From [Clostridium] colinum (GTDB lineage Bacteria; Bacillota; Clostridia; Lachnospirales; CAG-274): a stretch of DNA of 64,000 nt. Shown here piece by piece: positions 1-10,313 of the stretch (positions are counted from its first letter, which is position 1; every line of letters starts with the position of its first letter). Under the pieces are notes generated by a model. The model saw only the letters and a list, made by a program, of their open reading frames with translations, was not told where the DNA came from and made no database searches. Location: assembly GCF_940677205.1 (NCBI RefSeq), contig NZ_OW712331.1:1-64000 (forward strand), read 5' to 3'. Position numbers and translations under genes: made by a program.

Positions 1-1308
1 ATGAATACTTATGAAGACTGCTGGGGCGAATGCCTTAAGTCTATGCAACAAGAACTAGGTGATTTTGCTTTTAAAACTTGGTTTGGTGACTTACAATTTA
101 TATCTTTTGAAAATAATACACTTATTTTAAAATCTTCTGATACATTTTACATAGAACATATAAAACTTAAATATATGCCCGTATTAACTGCTGTTTGCGA
201 GCAATGTTTTAATAAAAAAAATATTATTATTAGACTTGTATTAGAAGAAGACTTAAAAGATATTTTTAATGAACCTAAAAAGAAAAACGCTGAAAATAAC
301 CTAAATAATAACTATATTTTTGAAAATTTTGTAATTGGTGAGAGCAACAGGCTTGCCCACGCAGCCTCTGTGGCAGTTGCAGAAAGCCCTGGTATATATA
401 ATCCACTTTTTTTATATGGTGATGTTGGGCTTGGCAAAACACACCTTATGCACGCTATTGCAAACTACATATTAGTAAAAAATCCAGATACAAAAGTGCT
501 TTATGCTTCTTGTGAAAAATTTACAAATGAGCTTATAGCATCTATCCGTGAGCAAAAAAATAAAGAATTTAGAGAAAAATATAGAAAAATAGATGTTTTA
601 TTAATAGATGATATCCAATTTATAGTAGATAAAACACAAACACAAGAAGAATTTTTTCATACTTTTAACGACCTTAAAGATTCTGGAAAACAAATAATTA
701 TATCTAGTGATAGACCACCTAACGAGATTGAAACATTAACAGAAAGGTTACGTTCTAGGTTTGCCGGTGGGCTTATAGCAGATATAAAAACACCTAATTT
801 TGAGACTAGAACAGCTATTTTAGAAAAAAAGGCAGAATCTTTAAATATAACTATACCAAAAGAGGTATCTCAGTTTATAGCAAAGTCTGTTAAAAGCAAT
901 ATAAGAGAGCTAGAAGGGGCTTTAACACGTGTTATCGCATATTCTAATCTTACAGGTGTTAGCCTTAGCATAGAGCTTGCAGAAAACGCACTTAAAGATA
1001 TTATACAAGATAAAGATGTATCTTTATCTACTCAATCTATTTTAGAAGCCGTATCTAACCATTTTAACGTAAAAATAGAAGAAATTAAAAGTAAAAAAAG
1101 AAACCAACCTATAACAAATGCTAGACAAGTTTATATGTATCTTACAAGAGAGCTATTAAACGAATCTTTATTAAATATTGGCAAAAGTATAGATAGAGAC
1201 CATTCTACTGTTATACACGGTATAGAAAAAATAGAAGAAAAAATTAAAAAAGATAAAAATTTTGAAGCTTCTTTAGTAACATTAAAAGATAAAATATTAA
1301 AAAAATAA
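1..1308 (+). CDS. dnaA: Chromosomal replication initiator DnaA
   Basis: This is the AAA+ initiator that binds DnaA boxes, melts oriC and loads the helicase. The 435-residue protein is close to the usual family length. An N-terminal domain I of about 80 residues is followed by a short linker. The Walker A motif GDVGLGKTH lies at residues 140-148 and the Walker B region LLIDDIQ near 200-206. The C-terminal helix-turn-helix signature RDHSTVIHG starts at residue 399 and reads double-stranded DnaA boxes. The ATG is the first base of the window, so its promoter and ribosome site cannot be seen. It heads the dnaA-dnaN-yaaA-recF-gyrB-gyrA block. Identification is secure. Confidence 0.98.
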   Translation: MNTYEDCWGECLKSMQQELGDFAFKTWFGDLQFISFENNTLILKSSDTFYIEHIKLKYMPVLTAVCEQCFNKKNIIIRLVLEEDLKDIFNEPKKKNAENNLNNNYIFENFVIGESNRLAHAASVAVAESPGIYNPLFLYGDVGLGKTHLMHAIANYILVKNPDTKVLYASCEKFTNELIASIREQKNKEFREKYRKIDVLLIDDIQFIVDKTQTQEEFFHTFNDLKDSGKQIIISSDRPPNEIETLTERLRSRFAGGLIADIKTPNFETRTAILEKKAESLNITIPKEVSQFIAKSVKSNIRELEGALTRVIAYSNLTGVSLSIELAENALKDIIQDKDVSLSTQSILEAVSNHFNVKIEEIKSKKRNQPITNARQVYMYLTRELLNESLLNIGKSIDRDHSTVIHGIEKIEEKIKKDKNFEASLVTLKDKILKK

Positions 1309-1579
1309 ATAAATTTTTATGTTGAAAACCACTTTAAAACTATGTTGTTAAATTGTTAATAACTTTTTATTTAATTTTGCTATGTTTATTATGTTGATAA
1401 GTTTTGATTTATTTTTTTTTATCAACATACTTTTAAATTTATTTTTTTGCTAAATTTATAGGCTTTTAAAAGTTTTCAACATATAAACACCCCCTACTAC
1501 TATAACTACGAAAAAATCATATTAAACATATATATTTTTTAATAAAAAGTTTTACACATTATATAAAGGAGATTTACTT
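1309..1579. other. Probable oriC (dnaA-dnaN spacer with DnaA-box-like sites)
   Basis: This 271-bp AT-rich spacer holds two exact TTATCAACA 9-mers in opposite orientation, at 1392-1400 (read as TGTTGATAA) and 1419-1427. They differ by one base from the classical TTATCCACA. Related variants are TGTTGAAAA at 1320-1328, TGTTAATAA at 1354-1362 and TTTTCAACA at 1473-1481. AT runs after the boxes could act as the unwinding element. Origins commonly lie beside dnaA in Firmicutes. Calling this the active origin is inference, because a second box cluster upstream of dnaA would lie outside the window. Confidence 0.75.
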
Positions 1580-2692
1580 ATGCACATTAAATGTAAAAAA
1601 GATATTTTATTAATAAACATAAACATTGTTTTAAAATCTGTTGCATCTAGAACAACCTTACCTATATTAGAATGTATATTATTAAAAGCAGATAAAGAAG
1701 GATTTAAATTAATATCTAATGATTTAGAGCTAGGTATAAAAACTGCTAATATAGAAGCTGATATAATAGAAAAAGGTATAGTTGCCTTAGAAGCTAGAAT
1801 GTTTTATGATATAATTAAAAGTATGCCAGATGGAGATATATCTATAAATGTAGATGAAAAAAATGTTACCATTATAAAAAGTGGAAAAACAGAATTTAAA
1901 ATATTAGGACAAAATGGAGAAGAATTTCCTACACTTAATACTGTGGAAAAAGAAGAAAAATATAGTATTAGTGCATCTACTTTAAAAAATATGATTAAAC
2001 AAACAAAATTTTCTGTGTCTTCTGATGAGTCTAAACCAGTTTTAACAGGTGAGCTTATTGAAATAAAAGAAGGTTATTTAAACATTGTAGCTATAGATGG
2101 ATTTAGAGTATCTTTTAGACGTACACAAATAAGCAAAGATTTTAAAAATGCCGAAGTTGTTGTGCCTGCAAAAGCTTTAAATGAAATTATAAAAATATTA
2201 TCTGATAAAGAAGATAGTATGGTAAATTTATATTTTAATGAAAATTACATTTTATTTGAGCTTGATAGTTGTATAATAGTATCTAGGCTATTAGACGGAG
2301 AGTTTTTAAAATATGAACAAATATTTACAGAAGATTATAATACAAAAATAGAAGTTGATAGAATAAGCCTTTTAAACAGCTTAGAAAGAGCTTCTTTAAT
2401 ATCTAAAGATAACAAAAAAACGCCAGTAAAATTAGAAATAAAAACAAATGAAAATCTTGTTATTACATCTAATACAGAATTTGGTACATCATATGAAGAA
2501 GTATTTATAGATATTGAAGGAGAGGGGCTTAGTATAGCATTTAACCCTAGATATTTAATAGAGGCTTTAAAAGCTATAGATGATGAAAAAGTTATAATAC
2601 AGTTTATAACTTCTCTTAGCCCTTGTATCATTAAAGGTGTTGATAACAACGATTATAAATATTTAATTTTACCTTTAAAAATAAATGAATAA
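1580..2692 (+). CDS. dnaN: DNA polymerase III sliding clamp (beta subunit)
   Basis: This is the ring-shaped processivity clamp that tethers the replicative polymerase and many repair proteins to DNA. At 370 residues it is the normal size for the family. It begins with a clamp-typical stretch (residues near 19-30, SVASRTTLPILE) and ends with ...YLILPLKINE, which resembles the usual clamp C-terminus with a hydrophobic pocket strand. A ribosome site AAAGGAG lies about ten bases before the ATG. It follows the origin spacer, as in most Firmicutes. The gene is intact and nothing odd was seen. Confidence 0.97.
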   Translation: MHIKCKKDILLININIVLKSVASRTTLPILECILLKADKEGFKLISNDLELGIKTANIEADIIEKGIVALEARMFYDIIKSMPDGDISINVDEKNVTIIKSGKTEFKILGQNGEEFPTLNTVEKEEKYSISASTLKNMIKQTKFSVSSDESKPVLTGELIEIKEGYLNIVAIDGFRVSFRRTQISKDFKNAEVVVPAKALNEIIKILSDKEDSMVNLYFNENYILFELDSCIIVSRLLDGEFLKYEQIFTEDYNTKIEVDRISLLNSLERASLISKDNKKTPVKLEIKTNENLVITSNTEFGTSYEEVFIDIEGEGLSIAFNPRYLIEALKAIDDEKVIIQFITSLSPCIIKGVDNNDYKYLILPLKINE

Positions 2693-3029
2693 AAATACAG
2701 AAAAAAGTAAAAGTAAATAATAGTTTTTAATTTATATTTTTAAATATAAAAAATTAGTTTTTTAAGATATATTGGTTGCTATAATTTTATTCTTATAGCA
2801 AAAGGGTGTGGATAAAATTTACACCTAAGACTGAAGAAAAAATTTTTTGGACTAATTTTTTTTCATTTTTATGTATTACATAAAAATTATGCATAACATA
2901 AAACTTTATTTTAGATTGTATAAAAAACTAAATTTTTATAGTCTTTGCCATTGTGTGAAGAACTTTGAAGGTTGTAGATAAAATCTACAACCTCTAAAAA
3001 TATTTATATATAACAAAAGTGGTGATAAT
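2693..3029. other. dnaN-yaaA intergenic region with two palindromes
   Basis: There is no convincing coding sequence in these 337 bases. They hold a degenerate hairpin at 2805-2825 (GGTGTGGAT, AAA loop, ATTTACACC, closed with G-U pairs) and a perfect 11-bp hairpin at 2969-2993. Both belong to the short palindrome family described at 39078. The rest is AT-rich with no recognisable riboswitch. Confidence 0.6.
2969..2993. repeat. Short palindrome, GTAGAT-AAA-ATCTAC type
   Basis: A perfect 11-bp stem AGGTTGTAGAT / ATCTACAACCT with an AAA loop. It lies 36 bases before yaaA, so it sits in the yaaA leader rather than directly at the end of dnaN. There is no T-tract, so terminator function is doubtful here. 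It is a member of the dispersed family also seen at 21796, 28286, 39078, 46594, 53426 and 59358. Confidence 0.8.
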
Positions 3030-3245
3030 ATGGAAGAAATAAAATTTAATACAGAATTTATAAAATTACAACAATTTATAAAATTAGCTAGAGTTGTTGG
3101 ACAAGGCTCTGATGCTAAAATGCTTATATTAGATGGTATTGTAAAAGTAAATGGTCAAGTTTGCATTGAAAGAGGCAAAAAGATAAGAAATGGAGATATT
3201 ATAGACATAGATGGTATAGGTACATTTAAAGCTATAGGTGAATAA
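3030..3245 (+). CDS. yaaA: S4-domain RNA-binding protein YaaA
   Basis: This 71-residue protein is essentially a lone S4 RNA-binding domain. It shows the S4 pattern of a helix followed by ...GIVKVNGQVCIERGKKIRNGD, where the basic loop contacts RNA. Family members sit between dnaN and recF in many Firmicutes and are linked to ribosome maturation, but the exact role in this organism is not shown. A GGTGAT ribosome site precedes the ATG. Its stop codon ends two bases before the recF ATG, and the last codons supply the recF ribosome site, so the two are probably translationally coupled. Confidence 0.93.
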   Translation: MEEIKFNTEFIKLQQFIKLARVVGQGSDAKMLILDGIVKVNGQVCIERGKKIRNGDIIDIDGIGTFKAIGE

Positions 3246-3246
3246 A

Positions 3247-4338
3247 ATGTATGTAAAAAAAATATCTTTAAAAAATTATAGAAATATAGAACGCCTAGAG
3301 CTAGAGCTTAAAAATGGTGTTAATATTTTTTATGGACAAAATGCACAAGGAAAAACTAATCTTTTAGAAAGTATATATATAGGAGCAACAGGAAGAAGCC
3401 ATAGAACACATAAAGATAAAGAACTTATAAATTTTAATCAAGATGAAGCTCATATAAGGCTAGAAGTACAAAAAGAGACTATTTTTGATAAAATAGATGT
3501 ACATTTAAAAAAAGAAAGTAAAAAAGGTATTGCTATAAACAATATACCTATAAATAAATTAGGGGAGCTTTTTGGCTATCTTAATGTTGTTATATTTTCT
3601 CCAGAAGATTTGAATCTTATAAAACAAGGCCCACAAGAAAGGCGAAAGTTTATAGATATAGAACTTTGTCAAATTAATAGTATATATTATTACAATTTAT
3701 CACAGTATTATAAAGTTTTGAAACAAAGAAATGCTTTATTAAAAAAAATAGCTAAAAATCCTAGTTTAAAAGATACACTTTTTGTATGGGATAGTCAACT
3801 TATAGACTTTGGTATGAAAATAATAAAAGAGAGAGATTTATTTATAAAAAAAATAAATAATATATCTAAAACAATTCATAAAGATATAACAAGTGGTAAA
3901 GAAAAATTAGAAATAAAATATAAACCAAGTGTTTTAGAAACAGAATTTAAAGAAAAGCTAGAAAAAAATATAGATAAAGATATTTTATATGCAAACACTT
4001 CTTATGGGCCCCATAAAGATGATATGCTATTTTTTATAAATGGTGTAAATGCTAGAGAGTTTGGCTCGCAAGGGCAACAAAGAACAACTTCTTTAAGCTT
4101 AAAATTAGCAGAGATAGAGCTAATAAAAGAAGAAAAAGATATATTACCAATTTTATTATTAGATGATGTTTTGTCTGAATTAGATAAAAATAGGCAAAAA
4201 TTTTTAATAAAAAATATAAAAAATTTACAAGTTATTATAACTTGTACTGGTGTTGAAGATGTCCTTAAAAATTTAGATGAAGAGTGTAATATTTTTTATG
4301 TTTCAAATGGTAAAATAAATATAAAAAACAGTGTTTAA
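3247..4338 (+). CDS. recF: DNA replication and repair protein RecF
   Basis: RecF is an SMC-like ATPase that helps load RecA at gapped DNA and assists fork restart. At about 363 residues it matches family length. The Walker A motif GQNAQGKTN lies near residues 31-39, and the C-terminal Walker B/D-loop region LLLDDVLSELD near residue 304. A GTG at 3238 is in frame, but the AGGTGA ribosome site inside the end of yaaA sits at the right distance from the ATG at 3247, so that start is preferred. The RemB/DUF370 gene often found between recF and gyrB in Firmicutes is absent here. A strong hairpin terminator follows. Confidence 0.96.
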   Translation: MYVKKISLKNYRNIERLELELKNGVNIFYGQNAQGKTNLLESIYIGATGRSHRTHKDKELINFNQDEAHIRLEVQKETIFDKIDVHLKKESKKGIAINNIPINKLGELFGYLNVVIFSPEDLNLIKQGPQERRKFIDIELCQINSIYYYNLSQYYKVLKQRNALLKKIAKNPSLKDTLFVWDSQLIDFGMKIIKERDLFIKKINNISKTIHKDITSGKEKLEIKYKPSVLETEFKEKLEKNIDKDILYANTSYGPHKDDMLFFINGVNAREFGSQGQQRTTSLSLKLAEIELIKEEKDILPILLLDDVLSELDKNRQKFLIKNIKNLQVIITCTGVEDVLKNLDEECNIFYVSNGKINIKNSV

Positions 4339-4390
4339 TAGTATTAAAAAAATTTAAAAAAAATAAAAAAATATGACAAAATATACTGTT

Positions 4391-4437
4391 AAAAGCCTAT
4401 AATATATGATATAATTTATATTATAGGCTTTTGTATT
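4391..4437 (+). terminator. Rho-independent terminator after recF
   Basis: A perfect 16-bp inverted repeat (AAAAGCCTATAATATA and its complement, 4391-4432) closes on a short AT loop and is followed by a T-rich tract. It separates the recF unit from gyrB, which therefore probably has its own promoter in the next 75 bases. Confidence 0.85.
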
Positions 4438-4512
4438 TTATATACAAAACATAATAAAAGATAAAAAGTAAAATAATAAATTTATTATTTTTATTTTTAA
4501 AGGAGAATCTAG

Positions 4513-6420
4513 ATGAAACCAGAGTATAACGAAAATCAAATACAAATACTAGAAGGCCTTGAGGCAGTAAGAAAACGTCCTGGTATGTACATAGGCTCTA
4601 CATCTAGTAGAGGGCTACATCATCTTGTTTATGAAATAGTAGATAACGCAGTAGATGAGGCTTTAGCAGGTCATTGTTCAGATATAGAAGTATCTATAAA
4701 TAAAGGTAATAGTATAATAGTAAAAGACAATGGTAGAGGTATACCTATTGGTATACACCCACAAAAAGGTATACCAGCTGTTCAAGTTGTTTTTACAATA
4801 TTACATGCAGGTGGTAAATTTGGTGGTGGCGGATACAAAGTATCTGGTGGGCTACACGGCGTAGGTGCATCTGTTGTTAATGCTCTTAGCGAATGGCTTG
4901 TTGTAAAAATATATAACAATGGTAATATATACGAACAAAAATATTCTCGTGGAAATGTGGTTACACAACTAACTGTTATAGGACAATGTGATAAATCTAT
5001 GACAGGAACGGAAATAGAATTTAAACCCGACTATGAAATTTTTGATGAGTTAGAGTATAACTATGACACATTAAAACAAAGATTACAAGAAACTGCATTT
5101 TTAACAAAAGGTATAAAAATAATATTAAAAGATTTAAGAGAAGATGAAATAAAAGAACAAACTTTCCACTATGAAGGTGGTATTAAAGAGTTTGTAGGGC
5201 ACATAAACAAAAATAAAATGCCTGTATATGAAGATATTTTTTATTGTGAAGGTACAAAAGATAATATCTTTGTAGAAGTTGCTTTTCAACACAACGACGG
5301 GTACTTAGAGAATAACTATTCTTATGTAAATAATATAAACACAATAGACGGCGGTACACACGTTGCAGGCTTTAGAAGCTCTGTAACAAAAACTGTAAAT
5401 GACTATGGTAAAAAATTTGGTCTTTTAAAAGAAAATGAAAAAATAACAGGTGATGATATAAGAGAAGGGTTAACATCTGTTGTAAGTATAAAAATAGAAG
5501 AACCTCAGTTTGAAGGTCAAACAAAAGGTAAATTAGGCAGTAGAGAAGCCAAAAATGCAGTAGATAGTGTATTATCAGAGCATTTAACATACTTTTTAGA
5601 AGAAAATCCTAATATAGGTAAAATGATTATAGAAAAGGCTTTAGTTGCTTCTCGTGCTAGAGATGCGGCTAAAAAAGCTCGTGAACTTGTAAGAAGAAAA
5701 TCAGCTCTTGAGGTTGGACGCTTACCAGGTAAACTTACCGATTGTAGTGAAAAAGACCCGTCAAAATGCGAATTATACATAGTAGAAGGTAACTCTGCCG
5801 GAGGGTCTGCTGTTAATGCTAGAACGCCAAAAACTCAAGCCATATTACCACTTAGAGGTAAAATATTAAACGTAGAAAAATCTAGACTTGATAAAATACT
5901 TGGCAATGAAGAAATACGTTCTATGATAACGGCTTTTGGGACAGGCATCCACGATGATTTTGATATAGAAAAACTTAGATACCACAAAATTGTACTTATG
6001 ACAGATGCCGACGTAGACGGTGCTCATATTACAACTTTACTACTTACATTTATATTTAGATTTATGACACCACTTATAGAGAATGGATATGTTTATCTTG
6101 CAAAACCACCTCTTTATAAAATAGAAAAAGGTAAAAAAGAATATTATGCATATAGTGATGCAGAAAGAGATGAAATATTAGAACAAATAGGTACAGATGG
6201 GATAAAACCTATCCAACGTTACAAAGGGCTTGGAGAAATGGACGCTGAGCAACTTTGGGAGACAACTATGGACCCAGAAAAACGTATTTTATTAAGAGTA
6301 ACTTTAGAAGATGCAAGGCTTGCTGATGAAGTGTTTGACCAGCTTATGGGTGATAGAGTAGAACCAAGACGTGAGTTTATACAAGAAAATGCAAAATTTG
6401 CAACAAACTTAGATATATAA
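4513..6420 (+). CDS. gyrB: DNA gyrase subunit B
   Basis: GyrB is the ATPase and TOPRIM subunit of gyrase, which introduces negative supercoils. The protein has 635 residues, typical of Firmicutes GyrB. The GHKL ATPase domain begins with ...[15 protein letters not shown] and has [11 protein letters not shown] and the glycine-rich lid GGLHGVG. The TOPRIM domain shows EGNSAGG starting at residue 425 and DADVDG at 498-503, which hold the catalytic magnesium ions. The C-terminal QRYKGLGEM motif is present. An AAAGGAG ribosome site precedes the ATG. gyrA follows after 25 bases, so the two are co-transcribed. Confidence 0.97.
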   Translation: MKPEYNENQIQILEGLEAVRKRPGMYIGSTSSRGLHHLVYEIVDNAVDEALAGHCSDIEVSINKGNSIIVKDNGRGIPIGIHPQKGIPAVQVVFTILHAGGKFGGGGYKVSGGLHGVGASVVNALSEWLVVKIYNNGNIYEQKYSRGNVVTQLTVIGQCDKSMTGTEIEFKPDYEIFDELEYNYDTLKQRLQETAFLTKGIKIILKDLREDEIKEQTFHYEGGIKEFVGHINKNKMPVYEDIFYCEGTKDNIFVEVAFQHNDGYLENNYSYVNNINTIDGGTHVAGFRSSVTKTVNDYGKKFGLLKENEKITGDDIREGLTSVVSIKIEEPQFEGQTKGKLGSREAKNAVDSVLSEHLTYFLEENPNIGKMIIEKALVASRARDAAKKARELVRRKSALEVGRLPGKLTDCSEKDPSKCELYIVEGNSAGGSAVNARTPKTQAILPLRGKILNVEKSRLDKILGNEEIRSMITAFGTGIHDDFDIEKLRYHKIVLMTDADVDGAHITTLLLTFIFRFMTPLIENGYVYLAKPPLYKIEKGKKEYYAYSDAERDEILEQIGTDGIKPIQRYKGLGEMDAEQLWETTMDPEKRILLRVTLEDARLADEVFDQLMGDRVEPRREFIQENAKFATNLDI

Positions 6421-6445
6421 CATACTAAAGAAAGGATAAAACATT

Positions 6446-8956
6446 ATGTCTGAAAATCAATTTGAACATTATGATAAGATAATAGATACAGAGATAGCAG
6501 ATAAAATGAAAAGCTCTTACATAGAGTATGCAATGAGTGTTATTGTTTCTAGAGCCTTACCAGATGTTAGAGATGGTTTAAAGCCTGTTCATAGACGTAT
6601 ATTATATGCTATGAATAAACTTAACTTAGACCCTAGCAAAGGGTACAAAAAATGTGCTAATATAGTAGGAGAAACAATGGGTAAATATCACCCACACGGT
6701 GATGCCGCCATATATGATGCTTTAGTTAGAATGGCACAAGACTTTTCTATGCGTTATGTTCTTGTAGATGGACACGGTAACTTTGGGTCTATAGATGGAT
6801 ATCCAGCTGCAGCACATAGATATACAGAGGCAAAGCTTAGCAAAATAGCAGTAGAAATGTTATCCGATATAGAAAAAAACACAGTAGACTTTACAGACAA
6901 CTATGATAGCACAGAAAAAGAACCAACTGTTTTACCTTCTAGATTTCCTAATCTTCTTGTAAATGGGTCATCTGGTATAGCCGTTGGTATGGCAACTAAT
7001 ATACCACCTCACAATCTTTCTGAGGTAATAGATGGTTTATTAAAAATAATAGATAACAAAATAGAAGAAAATAGAGAAACAGATATAGAGGAACTTTTAA
7101 ATATTATAAAAGGTCCAGATTTTCCAACAGGTGCTACAATACTTGGTAAAGCCGGTATTAGAATGGCTTATACAACTGGTAGAGGTAGAATACGTGTTCG
7201 TTCTACAACAGAGATAGAAACAACTAAAACAGGTAAAGAAAGAATAGTTGTAACAGAAATACCTTATCAAGTTAATAAATCTCGTATGATAGAAAAAATA
7301 GCCGAGCTTGTTAAAGATAAAAAGGTAGAAGGAATAACAGATATAAATGATGAGTCAGATAGAAATGGTATAAGAGTTATTATAGAATGCAAAAAAGATG
7401 CTAATGCTAATGTTATATTAAATCAACTTTATAAATATTCTCAGCTACAAGAAAACTATAGCATAAACTTTTTATCTATTGTAGACGGTGAACCTAAAAC
7501 ATTAAATTTAAAACAAATTTTAGAATGTTATTTAAAACACCAACAAGAAGTTGTTACTAGAAGAACACAATTTGATTTAGATAAAGCTTTAAAAAGAGCT
7601 CATATTGTAGAAGGACTTTTAAAAGCTTTAGATTTTATAGATGAGATAATAAATATAATAAGGTCTAACAAAGATATAAAAGATGCTAAAGCTATACTTA
7701 TGGAAAAGTTTGATTTTACACAAGAACAAGTAGATGCTATATGTGAAATGCGTCTTAGAAGCTTATCTGGTCTTGAAAGAGAAAAACTAGATGAAGAATA
7801 TCAAAAACTTAGTGATTTTATAAAAGAAATGAAGGCTATTTTGGCTAGTGAAAACAGACTTTTACAAGTTATAAAAGAAGAGTTTTTACAAACAAAAGCT
7901 AAGTTTGGCGACGATAGAAAAACAGATATAGTTCAAGATGAAGGAGATTTATATATAGAAGACCTTATTGAAGATGAAATGAGCGTTATAACAATGACTC
8001 AACTTAACTACATAAAAAGATTACCTTTATCTACATATAAAAGCCAAAATAGAGGTGGAAAAGGCATAAAAGGTATGCAAACAAAAGATGAAGATTTTGT
8101 AAAAAATCTATTTTTAAGTAGCAACCATAGTTATATATATTTCTTTACAAATAAAGGAAAAGCCTACCGTATAAAAACTTTTGAAATACCAGAGGCAGGG
8201 CGTACGGCTAAAGGTACACCTATTATAAATCTTTTACAACTAGAAAATGGCGAAAAAATAACAGCTGTTATACCAGTTAAGCAAAATAAAGGTAGTGAAG
8301 ATATAGCAAAAGACGAATACTTAGTTATGACTACTAAAAAAGGTGTTATTAAAAAGACAAAAATATCTATGTTTAATAATATTAGAAAAATGGGCCTTAT
8401 AGCAGTAAGCCTTAGAGAAGATGACGAGCTTATATCTGTAAAGAAAATAACAGAAGGAAACCATATGTTTTTGGCTACAAAACTGGGTATGTCTATTATG
8501 TTTAACCAATCAGAAGTTAGAGATATGGGAAGAAGTGCAACAGGCGTTAAAGCTATTACATTAAATGAAAATGATGAGGTTGTTGCTTCAGAAGTTATAG
8601 AAGAAGACAAAAAAATACTTATAGTTTCTGAAAAAGGTTTTGGAAAATGTACAGACAGTAATGAATACAGAATACAATCTCGTGGTGGTAAAGGGCTTAA
8701 AACATATAAGATTACAGAACGAACAGGTAACGTTATAGACGTAAAAATGATAGATGATAAAGAAGAGCTTATTATGGTAACTTCAGAAGGTATTATTATT
8801 AGAATAAGAGCTAAAGATATATCTACAACAAGTCGTGTTACTCAAGGTGTAAAACTTATTAATGTTAGTGATGATGTTAAGGTTATGAGTGTTGCTAAAA
8901 TATCTGAAGATTATATAGATAACGAAGAAGAAACAGAAGAACAAGTAGAAGATTAA
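6446..8956 (+). CDS. gyrA: DNA gyrase subunit A
   Basis: GyrA cuts and rejoins DNA. The protein has 836 residues. The catalytic tyrosine is Y126 in [10 protein letters not shown]. The GyrA-box QNRGGKG near residues 534-540 opens the C-terminal beta-pinwheel and marks it as gyrase rather than topoisomerase IV ParC. In the quinolone-resistance region the motif is [10 protein letters not shown] (residues 82-91). Alanine 87 occupies the position of E. coli Ser83, while the aspartate equivalent to Asp87 is kept. An AAAGGA-type ribosome site precedes the ATG, and a strong terminator follows the stop. Confidence 0.97.
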   Translation: MSENQFEHYDKIIDTEIADKMKSSYIEYAMSVIVSRALPDVRDGLKPVHRRILYAMNKLNLDPSKGYKKCANIVGETMGKYHPHGDAAIYDALVRMAQDFSMRYVLVDGHGNFGSIDGYPAAAHRYTEAKLSKIAVEMLSDIEKNTVDFTDNYDSTEKEPTVLPSRFPNLLVNGSSGIAVGMATNIPPHNLSEVIDGLLKIIDNKIEENRETDIEELLNIIKGPDFPTGATILGKAGIRMAYTTGRGRIRVRSTTEIETTKTGKERIVVTEIPYQVNKSRMIEKIAELVKDKKVEGITDINDESDRNGIRVIIECKKDANANVILNQLYKYSQLQENYSINFLSIVDGEPKTLNLKQILECYLKHQQEVVTRRTQFDLDKALKRAHIVEGLLKALDFIDEIINIIRSNKDIKDAKAILMEKFDFTQEQVDAICEMRLRSLSGLEREKLDEEYQKLSDFIKEMKAILASENRLLQVIKEEFLQTKAKFGDDRKTDIVQDEGDLYIEDLIEDEMSVITMTQLNYIKRLPLSTYKSQNRGGKGIKGMQTKDEDFVKNLFLSSNHSYIYFFTNKGKAYRIKTFEIPEAGRTAKGTPIINLLQLENGEKITAVIPVKQNKGSEDIAKDEYLVMTTKKGVIKKTKISMFNNIRKMGLIAVSLREDDELISVKKITEGNHMFLATKLGMSIMFNQSEVRDMGRSATGVKAITLNENDEVVASEVIEEDKKILIVSEKGFGKCTDSNEYRIQSRGGKGLKTYKITERTGNVIDVKMIDDKEELIMVTSEGIIIRIRAKDISTTSRVTQGVKLINVSDDVKVMSVAKISEDYIDNEEETEEQVED

Positions 8957-8977
8957 GAAAATTATATATTTATTATA

Positions 8978-9014
8978 AAATAAAGGTTAAAGATTTTTCT
9001 TTAGCCTTTATTTA
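8978..9014 (+). terminator. Terminator after gyrA
   Basis: A 16-bp stem (8978-8993 with 8998-9013) with a TTTT loop and one G-U pair. The descending arm ends in a T-rich tract. It closes the gyrBA transcription unit. Confidence 0.85.
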
Positions 9015-9205
9015 TTGAAAATTTTAAAAATATTGGCGTAGGGGAGGGGATAAATTTAGTAAATTAATGGTAAAAATTATATATTAATATAAAAATATGA
9101 AAAACATTATTGTAAAAAATGTAAATATAATGTAAAATATATGTGTAGGATTATAAATTGTAAGTAAATATTTAAAATTTTTAACTATCTTAGGAGGAAC
9201 AAAAT

Positions 9206-10162
9206 ATGAGCGGAAGCTGTAAAGGTGAAATAAAAATCTTTACTTGTAACGGAAATAAAAAACTTGCAGAACAAGTGGCTAATGAGCTAGGAATATCTTT
9301 ATCTAAATGTAGTGTTAGTAAATTTAGTGATGGTGAAATTAGCGTTGCTATAGATGAAACTGTTAGGGGATGTGATGTATATATTATTCAACCAACTTCA
9401 TATCCTGTTAATGATAATTTAATGGAGCTTTTAATAATGATTGATGCTTGCAAAAGAGCTTCAGCTGGTCGTATAAATGCAGTTATACCATATTATGGAT
9501 ATGCAAGACAAGATAGAAAGGTTAAAGCACGTGACCCAATTAGTGCTAAACTTGTAGCTAATTTAATAACAAGTGCTGGTGCAGATAGAGTTATATCTAT
9601 GGATTTACATTGTGCTCAAATACAAGGCTTTTTTGACATACCAGTTGACCATTTATTTGGTATGCCTATATTAGTGTCTTACTATGAAGAGAAATTTAAA
9701 AATAATAAAGAAGATTTAGTAGTAGTTTCTCCAGATTTAGGTAGTGTTGCAAGAAATAGACATTTTGCAGAAAAGTTAGACATACCTTTAGCTATTGTTG
9801 ACAAAAGAAGACCAAAACCTAATGTTTCTGAAATAATGAATATAATAGGTGATATAAAAGACAAAGATATTATACTTGTTGATGATATGATAGATACAGC
9901 AGGTACTATAACAAATGCTGCTAATGCTCTTAAAGAAAGAGGTGCAAAAAGCGTTTATGCTTGTTGTACACACCCTATATTATCTGGTAAAGCAATAGAA
10001 AGAATAGAATCTAGTGCGATAGAAGAATTATTAGTTTTAAATACAGTAGAGCTACCAGAAGATAAAAATATATCTAAAATAAAACAATTATCGGTTTCTA
10101 AATTAATATCTAGCGCTATTAACCGTATACATAACGAAGAACCAGTTTCTGATATATTTTAA
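9206..10162 (+). CDS. prs: Ribose-phosphate pyrophosphokinase (PRPP synthetase)
   Basis: This enzyme transfers pyrophosphate from ATP to ribose-5-phosphate to make PRPP for nucleotide, histidine and tryptophan synthesis. It has 318 residues, the class I length. Visible signatures are [18 protein letters not shown] in the ATP-binding flexible loop region, [11 protein letters not shown], and the PRPP-binding loop [10 protein letters not shown] (about 225-234). A TAGGAGG ribosome site lies ten bases before the ATG. It is flanked by terminators on both sides, so it is probably monocistronic. The gene is intact. Confidence 0.97.
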   Translation: MSGSCKGEIKIFTCNGNKKLAEQVANELGISLSKCSVSKFSDGEISVAIDETVRGCDVYIIQPTSYPVNDNLMELLIMIDACKRASAGRINAVIPYYGYARQDRKVKARDPISAKLVANLITSAGADRVISMDLHCAQIQGFFDIPVDHLFGMPILVSYYEEKFKNNKEDLVVVSPDLGSVARNRHFAEKLDIPLAIVDKRRPKPNVSEIMNIIGDIKDKDIILVDDMIDTAGTITNAANALKERGAKSVYACCTHPILSGKAIERIESSAIEELLVLNTVELPEDKNISKIKQLSVSKLISSAINRIHNEEPVSDIF

Positions 10163-10172
10163 ATAATTAAAG

Positions 10173-10211
10173 ATTAACCTTTAAATAGTTTATAAGGGTT
10201 AATTTTTTTTA
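10173..10211 (+). terminator. Terminator after prs
   Basis: A ten-base-pair stem ATTAACCTTT / AAGGGTTAAT (one G-U pair), followed directly by a run of eight T. This is a classical intrinsic terminator starting 11 bases after the prs stop. Confidence 0.85.
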
Positions 10212-10260
10212 TTGGTATTATTTATAAAATACTTTTTATGTGTTAAGTATATTACAACTT

Positions 10261-10289
10261 TTGACGAAATAATATAAAAGGCATATTTT
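10261..10289 (+). promoter_or_regulatory. Putative sigma-A-type promoter of the flagellin gene
   Basis: TTGACG at 10261-10266, a 17-bp spacer, and TATTTT at 10284-10289, about 25 bases before the flagellin start. No clear sigma-D (TAAA ... GCCGATAA) pattern was seen, although flagellin genes are often sigma-D dependent. Confidence 0.5.
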
Positions 10290-10313
10290 AATTATTTTTG
10301 GAAGGTGAAATAT

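Noticed and set aside
2335-2649. A 104-codon antisense frame in dnaN
   Set aside because: Shadow of dnaN, with no independent support.
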